Origin: Achatina immaculata
Taxonomy: Eukaryota; Mollusca; Gastropoda; Stylommatophora; Achatinidae
Assembly: GCA_009760885.1 (NCBI GenBank)
Contig: CM019713.1
Coordinates: forward strand, 28,058,927 to 28,122,926
Length of the DNA stretch: 64,000 nucleotides
Reading direction: 5' to 3'
A program made the position numbers and the translations under genes. Within the stretch, counting starts at the first letter, position 1; the number at the start of each line of letters is the position of its first letter. The notes beneath the pieces are model-generated. The model did no database searches and was not told the origin of the DNA. It was given only the letters and a program-made list of their open reading frames with translations. Shown piece by piece: positions 12,243 through 22,740 of this stretch.

Positions 12243-12335
12243 TCTTGTCCCTCGTGGCAGAACGGCTAAGGTGCACTCCATGGTGCAGTGTCGCTTGGAA
12301 GACCGTGGTTCAATACCGTGGCGAGACAAAGTAAC
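12243..12335 (+). repeat. tRNA-like SINE head
   Basis: GTGGCAGAACGGCTAAGG resembles a pol III A box and GTGGTTCAATACCGTGG a B box (consensus GGTTCRANNCC) about 50 bp later. The ends GTCCCTCG and CGAGAC can partly pair like an acceptor stem. Poor stem pairing and the long unique sequence downstream (AATAAA near 12587) favour a tRNA-derived SINE over a tRNA gene. Confidence 0.5.
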
Positions 12336-13125
12336 AAAAAGGAGTAAAACAACTCACATGCCCCTGGGGATCATGGCTTTAGGGTGTCAAGAGTTTAATA
12401 GGACCCAAACATTTGTCGGGGGTGGGGGTAATTCCTTTGATGACCTCGGGATTTGGGTTATTCCGCTGTCTACAATAGAGAGCTTACTGCACATTGTGTG
12501 TTCGAACACATGTCAGATCTATGTTGCCTGTTGTATATTTGTTTTGTTCTGTCTTGTATTTGTGTGTGCGTAGTGGTGCCGTAGAATAAATCTTTTCAAG
12601 AAAATTGTCATCTATTGTTAACGTTTATTTATTTTCTTTTCTCATGTTTTTGTTGTGTTGTCTCAACTTCATATTTTACTGAATCCATCGAGGCTTTTTT
12701 TCAGAAAACCAATTTCACCAAAGCTTTCTTTCAGCTTTTCTCTGAGCGTTGAGAACTTGGGAAGGTAGATAATTACATTATTTTTTTGGTAATCTCCCCT
12801 TTCAAGAGCAATCAACTCTAATCTTTCTCCACGAGAGGTAACTGTTTTTTTTTTTTTACCTTTTCACCTGCTAGGCCTGTGTCTCACTGGAGTGGGCACG
12901 TGATATCCCTTTCTCCTTTCATCTTCTGACAGCCGTCAGCGTGCAGCATAATGTAGTTCACCTTACAGCGCGGACTGATATTCTTCGTCTTCGGTAGCTT
13001 TTAGCCATAACACAGCGTGCCTGGTACCTATTTCTATGGCTTAGTGTTGCTGAATGGCGACGCGAGCGTCGGTAAAAGAATGAACTGTTTTATTTAGGTC
13101 AGAGAAACCGCGTCTTATATACGTA
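12336..13125. other. Unassigned sequence, possible SINE body
   Basis: May include the body of the SINE starting at 12243, up to AATAAATCTTTTCAAG near 12587. The rest is T-rich with no gene seen. Confidence 0.35.
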
Positions 13126-13565
13126 GATTCGGCCACATTCATTCATTCCTTTGCATGTCCCTTGCGGAACTTTGCCTCCCAAACAGCACTCCTGTAGGCC
13201 TCTCGGTTGTGAGCAAGATGACCTGCTGCTGCTGCATCCATTTCCAGATCATCAACGATGTCTTGCAGCCATCTTCGTTTCGGTCTTCCTCTTTTTCTTT
13301 TTCCCATTATGTTACCTTCCAATACGGTCTTCTCTAAATTATAATGACGTTTAATGTGTCCAAAATATTTAAGTTTTCTCTCTTTAATCCTCTTTACTAG
13401 CCAGCCTTCTTCAGTATTAAGCTCTTGTAGTATAGATATATTTGTTCTTTTTTGTGTCCACGATATTTGGAGAACTCTTCTGTAGCATTTACATTCAAAG
13501 GCATTTATGTGCTTCTCAGCTGTTTTGTTAAGTGTCCAGGTCTCACAGGCATATGATTCGGCCAC
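13126..13565 (-). mobile_element. RTE-type LINE, 5'-truncated, with 11-bp TSD (copy 1)
   Basis: The insert 13137-13554 is flanked by the perfect duplication GATTCGGCCAC (13126-13136 and 13555-13565). The minus frame encodes the C-terminus of an RTE/BovB-like reverse transcriptase: YACETWTLNKTAEKHINAF, CYRRVLQISWTQKRTN, LKYFGHIKRHYNLEKTVLE and the basic MGKRKRGRPKRRWLQDIVDD, ending KFRKGHAKE. RT catalytic motifs are lost to 5' truncation. The 3' tail is (AATG)n on the element strand, not poly(A). The reading frame is intact over about 130 codons, so insertion looks recent. It is inactive on its own. Confidence 0.92.
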
Positions 13566-14339
13566 TCCTTCTATAAAAAAATAAATGCCATTTTATATAT
13601 ATATATATCATGTTATTTATTTGTGCGTTTATATTTCTACTAGATTGTGCGAGCTATAGGTTTTCAGTTTTCAGTATTAGGTTCTCGGTATTATCGCGTA
13701 CGAGGTACTCCAATAATCGCTCCACCGACTATGCCAGTTCATCGATGGTCCTTCGCATCAGTCCAGTGAGAACACTATTTTTGGAACTAAAGAAGTCCAA
13801 ATTCGAAACTAGTTAGCGTCGCTCTCGGTATGAACTCCGTAGCTAAGGCGCCAGGCCGAACAAGGACAGACAAAGACCACCACAGTTCACAACTGGCAGG
13901 GTAGACATAACAAAACATCATCAATACTGTCTATGTGAAGTTCACATTGGTATCGTAACACTAAGCTCAGTAGCTGGACGCACAGAACCGACCTCCATCT
14001 TGAAAGCAGTGATGACACTGTTGCTCATTTGACATGTTTGTGCATTTCTGCTCGCACTACACTCAGTCAAACTGCGAAGAGCCACAACAGGGCACAAGTA
14101 CTTTCAACCAGCAACACAGAAATCCAACTCCACGTCGAATATCATCAACAACTGTGTCACCTGTGAGAGCGTGAAGCAGAAAAACGTGGCCTACCGCCAG
14201 TGCTAAACCGGAAGTTCGAGCAGTAGAAAAAGAAAATCACAAGTTCCAAAGAATCAAAGGAAGACAAATTAAATTGTGCGTCAAATGCTGAAATATGATA
14301 TTCATGCATCGTCTGTCCATTAGCATGCACGACAAGTCT
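13566..14339. other. Unassigned sequence
   Basis: Includes a (TA)n run at 13596-13608 and otherwise complex sequence with short frames. No gene or element recognised. Confidence 0.45.
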
Positions 14340-14665
14340 GTTCACGCGAGAGTCACTCATTCTGTTAACGACGTCGTTAAGCTCAAGCCAGTATCACTTA
14401 GTCTGTATCGACGGTCGTTAAGCTCAGCGAGCGTCACTTAGTCTATAACGACCGTCGGTAAGCTCAGGCGAGCGTCACTTAGTCTATAACGACGGTCATT
14501 AAGCCCAAGCCAGTGTCACTTAGTCTATAACGACGGTCATTAAGCCCAAGCCAGTGTCACTTAGTCTAATAACGACGGTCATTAAGCCCAAGCCAGTGTC
14601 ACTTAGTCTAATAACGACGGTCGCTGAGCTCAAGCGAGCGTCACTCAGTCTCTAATGGTAGTCGT
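14340..14665. repeat. ~41-bp minisatellite, about 7-8 copies
   Basis: Core GTCACTTAGTCTATAACGAC followed by GGTCATTAAGCCCAAGCCA. Older-looking variants (GCGAGCGTCAC) sit at the edges and near-identical units in the middle. Confidence 0.9.
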
Positions 14666-15284
14666 TATGCGGATTTATCGTTCTTACGGTTCAGGAAATT
14701 ACCAACACATTTGAAATGTTTCCCATTACGAAGCCGACACTAATCAAAGTTAAAATGTACACAAAACTGCTGCAGGTAAACTTGACCAATAAAACATTTT
14801 GAACGTTTTGATGTAATAAAATTTATCATTTATCTATGCCCGAGGTTAGTGCGTGACTAAAGATAATGTGCTCTCGTTGTGCTCAGTGTGGAATATGAGG
14901 TATAAATCGTCACCTGCTTCTTCAGATGCACTTCTATCAAAAGTTGGGCTTGATCTGTTATATAAAAGCTTTCCTAGCTCTGCTGCTCATCTTTGGAAAA
15001 AACCTCCCATCTTGCTTTAAAAAAAATTATTCCTACAAAAAATGCAAACGTTTTAATGAGCTACTTGATGTCGATTACACGTTCTCATGATTCATACATA
15101 AGCCTTCCCTGTTACTTTACACTCTTATTGCAGACACTGAGAGTAAATGATTTTACAGTGAATTCTCTTACTATCTGGCAATGTGACATCCATTAATGTT
15201 TGAGACTGTTAGAATAAGTTTGTTATATTTATATACTTACTTCCTGTATTGAACGCGTTGATTAAAAATGAAATATAAATGCTT
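14666..15284. other. Unassigned AT-rich sequence
   Basis: Short frames only (for example 14993-15196), with no recognised domain. Nothing else seen. Confidence 0.45.
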
Positions 15285-15501
15285 TGTTACTTCAGTATTG
15301 GAAGGATACATAATGGGAAAAAGAAAAAGAGGAAGACCGAAACGAAGATGGCTGCAAGACATCGTTGATGATCTGGAAATGGATGCAGCAGCAGCAGGCC
15401 ATCTTGCTCACAACCGAGAGGCCTACAGGAGTGCTGTTTGGGAGGCAAAGTTCCGCAAGGGACATGCAAAGGAATGAATGAATGAATGAATGTTACTTCA
15501 G
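15285..15501 (+). mobile_element. 195-bp RTE-type LINE insertion with 11-bp TSD (copy 2)
   Basis: Insert 15296-15490, flanked by perfect TGTTACTTCAG duplications (15285-15295 and 15491-15501). It encodes only the last ~58 codons of the element: MGKRKRGRPKRRWLQDIVDD, then MDAAAAGHLAHNREAYRSAV and the stop, followed by a (GAAT)n tail. It shares the rare GRPKRR and GHAKE variants with the copy at 13137-13554, so both probably came from the same source element. Confidence 0.93.
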
Positions 15502-15507
15502 TTTTAT

Positions 15508-15856
15508 TTAAGCTTATCAGCCAATCAGTCAGTCAGTAATTTGCATGTCCCTTGAGGAACTTTGCCTCCCTAACAGCTCTCCTGTAGGCCTCTCGGTTGT
15601 AACCAAGATGGCCTGCTGCTGATGCATCCATTTGAAGAACAAATCATCAACGATGTCTTGCAGCCATCTTCGCCTTGGTCTTCCTCTCTTTCTTTTTCCC
15701 ATTATGTACCCTTCCAAGATGGTCGTCTCTAAATTATTATGACGTTTAATGTGTCCAAAATATTTAAGTTTTCTCTATTTAATCCTCTTTACTAGCCAAC
15801 TTTCTTCAATATTAAGTGTTGTTGTGTGGATTTATTTGTTCTTTTCTTAAGCTTAT
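15508..15856 (-). mobile_element. RTE-type LINE insertion with 10-bp TSD (copy 3)
   Basis: Insert 15518-15846, flanked by TTAAGCTTAT duplications (15508-15517 and 15847-15856). On the minus strand it carries the C-terminal segment with MGKRKRGRPRRRWLQDIVDD but with a small insertion and frameshifts, so it is older than copy 2. Its tail is (ACTG)n. It lies only 16 bp beyond the end of copy 2 including TSDs, in the opposite orientation. Confidence 0.9.
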
Positions 15857-15889
15857 TATGTGCAAATTATATTTGTACTAAGTGCTGTA

Positions 15890-15995
15890 GATTGTCTGGA
15901 ATAGAGTGAAAGTTTTGTGATAAACCTCTCACTCTTAGACGGATCTGTCTTCCTAATTCTTCACTCTTTAAAATAATAAACTTTGTTCATTCTTC
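15890..15995 (+). repeat. Short retroposon tail, copy 3 (diverged)
   Basis: GAGTGAAAGTTTTGTGATAA, AGACGGATCTGTCTTCCTAA and AAAATAATAAACTTTGTTC align with the copies at 3730-3880 and 11976-12076. It ends in TTCATTC followed by a CTT run. Confidence 0.5.
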
Positions 15996-16364
15996 CTCTT
16001 CTTCTTCTTTCACATTTAGTGATAATGTGTGATACCCTGATTTTTGCGACGCGCCTTCTGACTGGTACTTCTGATATCAGCATCTTTTCCTGTCTATCTA
16101 GCCAATCTGTTTCCTCAGAGAGGATCGTCCATGACTCGGGCAAGCAAATTTGTGTCTACGTCTACCCAGAGCTTGTGAGCTTTGTTGGTCAGCAGCAAAC
16201 AGCGAATCGGAGATCTCTGGAAGGGAATCATGACTTCAGAGATCAGAACGGTAGACACTCCTACAGTTAAAACTAAAACAATTGGGGGGGGGGGGGGTGG
16301 AGGGCATTTTGAACGAGGCATTTTGATTTTCTCTAGAAGAGGAGCCAGATTTTGATTCGTTGCT
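15996..16364. other. Unassigned sequence with G-run
   Basis: Open on both strands for 60-95 codons without a recognised domain. A (CTT)n at 15998-16010 and a G-run near 16283-16298 are visible. No gene called. Confidence 0.4.
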
Positions 16365-16975
16365 CTCTCTCTCTCCTCTCTCTCCCCGTTTCTGTCCCTC
16401 TCTTTCCTCTCTGTCTCTCCCCATTTCTCTCTCTGTCTCTCTCCATTTCTATCTCTGTCTCTCCCCATTTTTCTCTCTGTCTCTCCCCATTTCTCTCTGT
16501 CTCTCCCCATTCCCCTCTCTCCTCTCTCTTTCTCACTCCATTTCTCTCTCTATCTCACCCCATTTGTCTCTCTGTCTCACCCCATTTCTCTCTCCTCTCT
16601 CTGTCTCACCCCATTTCTCTTTCTGTCTCCCCCATTTCTCTCTCTGTCTCTCCCCATTTCTCTCTCTGTCTCTCCCCATTTCTCTCTGTCTCCACTCTCC
16701 GTCTCACCCCATTTCTCTCTCTCTGTCTCCCCATTTCTCTTCGTCTCTTCCTATTTCTCTCCCCATTCCCCTCTCTCCTCTCAGTCTCTCCCCATTTCTC
16801 TCTCTGTCTCTCCCCATTTTTCTCTCTGTCTCACCACATTTCTCATTTCTCTCTCTGTCTCTCCCCATTTCTCTCTTTCTCTCCCCATCTCACTCTGTCT
16901 CTCCCCATTTCTCTCTGTCTCACCTCTTTTCTCTCTCTGTCTCTCCCCATTTCTCTCTCTATCTCTCTCCCTTTT
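16365..16975. repeat. CT-rich 20-bp repeat array, about 30 units
   Basis: Unit CTCTGTCTCTCCCCATTTCT with many length variants. Near-pure polypyrimidine on the plus strand over 600 bp, which could adopt triplex-type structure. The long Ser/Leu-rich or Arg/Glu-rich frames on either strand are artefacts. Confidence 0.93.
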
Positions 16976-17604
16976 TTTCCTTGGTGATGTCCAGTCTGTT
17001 TCTGTCTGCTTCTGGCCAACCGTAACATCTCTGGGCCTCGCGACCTGATACACTCTCTCCCTCATTGGGCCTGTTGTTGTTATTTTTATTATTATTGTTA
17101 TTAATATTATTATTATTGTTGACTGAGTTGTAACAAAAGCTGAGATGATAGATTAATGATGTGATGAAGTAACGGCTGAGAAAGATGTTGCTATGGTTGT
17201 AAAATAAAAGTAAACAGTGATAAAGTAATCAGTTTCCGGAGATAAGATACAATTTTCTGTTTTCTTCTTATCTCCCTTTGACATATCTTTCACATTGACC
17301 CCCCCCCCCCCCCCCCCACCTCCCCTTTTTCTGTTCCGGCGTGTATATTTCTCATGAGAAGTTCTGACATCTATATTGCACTGCTCCATGCTGTCCACAA
17401 CTGTGGGGCTAACAAATTACAAACATTCCCAGTGGGGCCTGGATACAGCCATGGTTTTTTTTTCTTCCTGGAAGTCTATAAATAGGATACACGGAAATGA
17501 TTTTTTTTAGGGGGTACACAGATCAGCAGCTGGATTTTATCGATTAAAAAAAAACAACGTTACATCATCTGAGATCTGTTTATTGTTTTATTTCTTAATG
17601 AGAG
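16976..17604. other. Unassigned sequence with ATT and poly-C tracts
   Basis: An (ATT)n region at 17076-17120 and a C-run at about 17299-17317. No gene seen. Confidence 0.5.
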
Positions 17605-18510
17605 TCCACAACTTTTCTCAGATCGGAAAGGAGAGGATGGGTCCACAGCTTTTCTCAGACAGGAAAAAAGTGGGGGGGGGGGGGGGGGGAATGGGGTGGG
17701 TCCACAGTTTTCTCAGACCGGAAAAGAGGGGGTGGATCCACAGTTTTTCTCAGACCTGAAAGGAGAGGGGAGTGGGTCCACAGCTTTTCTCAGACCAGAA
17801 CGGAGGGGGTGGCTCCACAGTTTTCTCAGACTTGAAAGGAGGGGTGGCTCCACAGCTTTTCTCAGACCGGAAAGGAGGGGGTGGGTCCCAAGTTTTCTCA
17901 GACTTGAAAGGAGGGGGTAGGTCCACAGTTTTCTCAGACCTGAAAGGAAGGGATGGGTCAACAACTTTTCTCAGACCTGAAAGGAGGGGGTGGGTCCACT
18001 ACTTTCCTCAGACCTGAAAGGAAGGGGTGGGTCCACAACTTTTGTCAGACCTGAAAGGAGGAGGTTGGTCCACAACTTTTCTCAGACTGGAAAGGAGGGG
18101 GTGGGTCCACAGTTTTCTCAGACCTGAAAGGAGGGGGTGGGTCCACAGTTTTTTCAGACCTGAAAGGAAGGGGTGGGTCCACAGCTTTTCTCAGACCTGA
18201 AAGGAGGGGGTGGGCCTACAGCTTTTCTCAGACTGGAAAGGAAGGGGTGGGTCTACAACTTTTCTCAGACCAGAAAGGAGGGGGTGGGTCTACAGCTTTT
18301 CTCAGACCTGAAAGTAGGGTGTGGGTCTACAACTTTTCTCAGACCGGAAAGGAGGGGGTGGGTCTACAACTTTTCTCAGACCGGAAAGGAGGTGGTGGGT
18401 CTACAACTTTTCTCAGACAGGAAAAGATTGGTGGGTCTACAGCTTTTCTCAGACTGGAAAGGAGGGGGGGGGGGGGGTCCACAGCTTTTCTCAGACAGGA
18501 AAAGAGATCG
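17605..18510. repeat. 36/37-bp minisatellite, about 24 copies
   Basis: Core CTTTTCTCAGACCTGAAAGG followed by AGGGGGTGGGTCCACA. Each unit has G-tracts of 4-6, and runs of over 10 G occur at 17671-17688 and near 18463. TCCACAG and TCTACAAC subtypes are blocked. Confidence 0.95.
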
Positions 18511-18716
18511 CCAGGAAAGACAATGTTAAGAACCAGGAATTTAGAGTCTGGAATGTGTTAACATTCTCTAAGGATCGTTAAACTGACATGCACGTGGTTG
18601 TCTTCAAAATGTATAAACTAGGAAGAAAGTAGGAACAGCTTTATTATTTAACGATTACAAAGTTGTGACGTTTCAGCGCGATCCTTCATCGAAGAAAAAC
18701 AAGCAGGACGAAGAAT

Positions 18717-18780
<64 letters not shown>

Positions 18781-19324
18781 ACAAAGTATAGATTCACATG
18801 AATTTTATGTAATTTAAATAATAAAAAAATTTTAAAAAATAATGAGTTATCGGAGGTCTTGGAACTAATTATTGTGCGTTGCATGGATGTCTTCAGAGCG
18901 TTCATTCTTCCGTCTAAATGAGATATCTTTACTTCTCTACCTACGTGCGTCTCCAGACATGCGAAGACAATGTCCGCTCTTAGCAATCAGCGACCGCTAT
19001 CTGGCAAGCTGGGGTCAGGGCTGGTGTACTCTATCCCACCTCTCTCTTGGTAGTCCCAGTAACAGACGTGTAACATGTGTGTAAGCCGTGACTAACATGG
19101 CAGAGATCACCATAGTCCACGCGGCGTTTAAGTCTGCTAAGGAAGTTGTGTGCACACCCTGCTGCTTTTGCAGCTCCACCCAAGGACTGAAAAAGTAACT
19201 GCCGTAACCCGTTCCCAAGCCAACATGATGCTTTGCTTCAGTATCTTCACTCCATCGGTTGCAAAGAGCATAGCTCGCAGTTCCGTGGAGAAGTCATGAT
19301 GCAAAAGAAAATTTAATATGTTCT
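18511..19324. other. Unassigned sequence with (GA)n and a PLE-like motif
   Basis: (GA)n at 18718-18776. On the minus strand near 18660-18700 the sequence CTTCGATGAAGGATCGCGC followed by TGAAACGTCAC resembles the motif repeated at 58675 and 58311 (see findings). Open frames at 18872-19084 (+) and 19015-19218 (-) show no recognised domain. Confidence 0.4.
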
Positions 19325-19834
19325 AGTCTATTATACACAAAAACCAAATTAACACTATTCAATTCAAATGTAATATCCACCCTCATTTATGAATGCGAAA
19401 GCTGGAAAACAACTAAAGAAATAGACAAGAAATTAGACTCTTTTGAAAACAAACGCATAAGGAGAATACTCGACATCAAGTGGAACGAATTCAAGAACAA
19501 TGCAGAGATAAGACAGATGACTGAACAACAACCAGTCTCATGGGTGATCAGGAAAAGGAGATGGACGTATGTTGGTCACTTAATGAAAATAAATGATCAG
19601 AGAATCCCAAAAACAAGCTATCAAGTGGAACACAACAGGCCAAAGAAAAAGAGGCAGACCTCGTGAAACTCTGAAGAGGACATTGTTAAGAGAGGCCAAA
19701 TTAACAGGCATAAAATCCCTTGATGAGGTTGAAAGACTCGCCGAAGAAAGGAAAAATTGGCGAACTACTTTGCGAGCTCTATGTGACGTTTAACGGCACG
19801 GGAATGATATAAGATATAAGATAAGTCTATTATA
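19325..19834 (+). mobile_element. LINE 3' fragment (second family) with 11-bp TSD
   Basis: Insert 19336-19823, flanked by AGTCTATTATA (19325-19335 and 19824-19834). It encodes a LINE ORF2 C-terminus: YECESWKTTKEIDKKLDSFE, RIRRILDIKWNEFKNN, WVIRKRRWTYVGHLMK, then after a frameshift IKWNTTGQRKRGRPRETLKR and WRTTLRALCDV. The tail is an AT-rich GATATAA repeat. The layout resembles the RTE copies but the sequence differs strongly, so it is a separate family. A shorter copy lies at 52239-52377. Confidence 0.85.
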
Positions 19835-20165
19835 TAGTCTAGTCTAGCATTATAATATAGTATATCATTCTATTGTAGTCTAGCGTTATAGTATAGTATA
19901 TCTTTATATTGTAGTCTAGGCGTTATAGTATAGGATATCAGTATAATATAGTCTGGCATTATGGTGTAGTATAACATTATAATGCAGTAACAATAAAAGA
20001 AGAGTTATTCTTTCAGCTGGTAGTATGTGTAGCTTTTGAACAGTAGATGTGTCAGCCAAATGACAAGGCTGGTGAATGTGACATCCAAATAGCATGGTAT
20101 GTGAATGTTTCAGTGTCGGCCAAATGACAAAGGTGTTGAATGCATCAGCCAAATGTCTTACAGCC
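19826..20165. repeat. Degenerate AT-rich tandem repeats
   Basis: About four ~50-bp units with GTCTAGCATTATAATATAG at 19826-19985, then three loose units around TCAGCCAAATGACAA at 20048-20160. Both are decayed. Confidence 0.6.
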
Positions 20166-21423
20166 CTCTTATCATAATCATCATTTTGTGTCATATGTTC
20201 TTCTCATAAATGCTATCTTTGTTTCATGATCTTCTCTCGCAATCGTCATTTGGAATTATGCTTGTAATCGTTCAGCGTTTTAGCAAATTGCCTCCACCCG
20301 TCGCTTCTCATATCTACACCTCAATCACTTTTATATTCATAGTGTAAGATTGATGTCTGTTCTCTTTTTTCTATTTCAATCATTTCACCCGGATATCTTG
20401 ATTAAAAAAAAATAATCCGCTATTGATTACTGTGATATTAAACTGTTCCTTTAATTACACGGATCTACAGATGTCCATTTTATTCAGACTTTTTGTTGGT
20501 TTTATTTCCCTGTGTTTTAGCCTGCATATCTGAAGAAACTGGCCAAGTGGTGTAAAAAAAAAAGGGGGGGGGGAAGTGAAGTATTTGAAGTGAGTGAAAA
20601 AAGGCCAAGCATTTTCATGAGCTGGAGAAGCATAATGGCCAAAGCTATACGGCACAGTGCATGATTAATGAATGAATAATTTTTGTCGAACCAGCAAAAG
20701 TTGAATATTGCCAGAAGCTGCTGTGAATGTGTGTGTGTTTTTTTTTCTACAGTATCCCTGAACTATTTTCAGTACTTCTACTCCCCACCCCCTTTTTTTA
20801 CATTGATCATTTAGTTCCTCGAATTTAATATATAACTTTGCACAAACTCTCTGTTAAATTTCCTCATTAGTGTTTGTGTCAAGTGTACTTTTCACCAAAA
20901 CTCTTTCAGCTTTTGTCAACACTTCGTCCTCGCCTACAGACTGTTTTGACACACTATTTTGCAAGCTGGCAATGTTGGAGCAAATTTAGAACTTCAATAA
21001 ATCTTCATTTACTGACTACGAGGCTGACATTTGCCAGGTTTTTTGACCTTTTAAAATAAACAGGGATGGATAAATCTTTAGTTCGTCCCAGGTTAAAGAG
21101 TGCGTTTGAAAGAGGTTATTGATCATTTTATTAAACTATCTTAAAATGATTTCTGATTGGTTGTTATAGTTAGCGCTGATTGGGTTTTGTACTGAGCTAC
21201 GATTGGTTCATGTACCGAGTCCCTAATGTTTCTGCAAAGGAAGTATGACAACTTTGATTTCAGCATAACTTTGTACTTCTCATAGCTTGTCGGTAAAAGA
21301 GAAAAAAATGTATGGCGATTTTAAGTTGGCCATGACTTTTATTTCGAAAAGAGACATATATCACAAATTTTGTACCTTCAAATTCTAGGAAGAAAAAAAA
21401 TGCTGATTGAAGCAGGAAACATG
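20166..21423. other. Unassigned sequence
   Basis: AT-rich, with a G-run near 20564-20572. Short frames only. No gene or element recognised. Confidence 0.45.
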
Positions 21424-21425
21424 TA

Positions 21426-22421
21426 CAGGGTCTGGCATGAAGCATAGCTGGGTTTTAAACAATGGAAAATAAATAAGCGCTATACGTGTTTTTGGTAACA
21501 AACAAAAAAAAAGTGAAATGAAACTCAGAAAAGTTGGTATTTTTATTATTACTGGCAATCATATTTAGGTTTTGAAAATTACACTGGTTAGATGACCGCC
21601 ATTACATTTGATACATTCAGCCAGGCGTCTGGAAAATTCCTGCATAACGCCATTTAACATGTTCAAAGGGATATTTTGAATGCAGTGTCGGATTCGATCT
21701 TTTAGGTCTGTAATTGACTGTGGTCGACTAGCATACACCGTGTTCTTGAGATACCCCCACAAAAAGAAGTCTGCGGCCGATAAATCCGGTGATCTTGTCG
21801 GCCAATGAATATCGTCAAATCTGGAAATAAGACGATTGGGAAATGCTTGTCGCAGCATGGCCATGGACTGACGGGCTATGTGGGCTGTTGCACAATCTTG
21901 TTGAAACCATAATAGTCTCTTATTTCTATTGGCCAAGTCTGGAATGAAGTATTCAGTTAGCATCTGCACATAAAGATCACTATTAACAGTAAGAGAATGC
22001 CAGGTGCCAAAGCATTCTTACAGCTGATCGCCGAGGGCTACTCAGCAATGCGTTGCGGACTTCTTGAATTCGTTCAGGTGTCTGTTGAGTTCTTGGACGA
22101 CCAGTAGACTTGTTATTAAGGCAATTAGCGGCTTCCTTAAATTTTTTGACCCACCTCAAAATTGTTTTGTCCTCCAATTGGGAAAATTATCACGGGGATG
22201 CAACTCAAAATGGCGACGAAACTTTCGTTGTACTGTAATAGACGATTCTCCACTTTTAAAATAAGTTTCAACTGTGAATGCGCGATGTTGTGTTTGCCAA
22301 GAAGCCATTGTTAAAAATCGCCATTTGTCTGCTTCATCTCTGACGTCATGTTTTTTTCACACGTATTCAGTTTCTGCGCACTACGTCAGTTAAATCCAGA
22401 TATGCTTTATGCCTGACCCTG
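21426..22421 (-). mobile_element. Tc1/mariner DNA transposon, internally deleted, intact ends
   Basis: 996-bp element bounded by TA dinucleotides (21424-21425 and 22422-22423), the target duplication of this superfamily. The 26-bp terminal inverted repeats begin CAGGGTC and match at 23 of 26 positions (21426-21451 against the reverse complement of 22396-22421). The interior holds a broken transposase on the minus strand. Complete ends around a defective gene mean it could have been mobilised in trans by a full-length relative. Confidence 0.95.
21565..22308 (-). pseudogene. Mariner-family transposase pseudogene (DD41D type)
   Basis: The N-terminal part starts at the ATG at 22308 (MASWQTQHRAFTVETYFKSG) and holds the DNA-binding helices (TILRWVKKFKEAANCL, STGRPRTQQTPERIQEVRNA). 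It has a 1-nt frameshift near 22177. The C-terminal part (21969-21565) has WFQQDCATAHIARQSM with the second catalytic Asp and RSPDLSAADFFLWGYL with the third. I count 41 residues between these Asps, which fits the DD41D (rosa/Visitor-like) lineage and not DD34D mariner or DD34E Tc1. The segment that should carry the first catalytic Asp is missing at about 21985-22015, where the HTH region joins the TVNSDLYVQML region. It cannot encode active transposase. Confidence 0.9.
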
Positions 22422-22565
22422 TACAAATGTCTCAGGCTTTACGTTGTTCCCTGCTTTATCCTTGATGAGAAAAAGAGGAAATACAGCAAAACTGATCTGA
22501 TTTTCCCGCACTGGGATATTTATAGAGACCATGGCTTTCTCTAGGTTTCTCTGTCTGTACTCAAT

Positions 22566-22740
22566 ATAATGGGAAAGAGAAAGAGAGGAAGACAACGACG
22601 ACGATAGCTGCAAGACATCGTTGATAATCTACGAATGGATATATCAGCAGCAAGGTATCTTGCCTACAACCGAGAGGCCTACAGGAGTGCTGTTATAGAG
22701 GGAAATTTCCGCAAGGGACATATAAATGACTGACTGACTG
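22566..22740 (+). mobile_element. RTE-type LINE 3' fragment (copy 4)
   Basis: Starts at ATAATGGGAAAGAGAAAGAG and runs to AGGGACATATAAATGACTGA with an (ACTG)n tail. The GRPRRR codons are altered and a stop interrupts the frame (GATAGCTGC), so it is a decayed copy. No clear TSD. It begins about 145 bp from the mariner end. Confidence 0.85.

Noticed and set aside
16352..17065. Long Ser/Leu-rich and Arg/Glu-rich frames
   Set aside because: They translate a CT-rich 20-bp repeat and its complement in several frames.
19015..19218. Minus-strand 67-codon frame with balanced composition
   Set aside because: No recognised motif, no splice signals I trust, and an overlapping open frame on the other strand.
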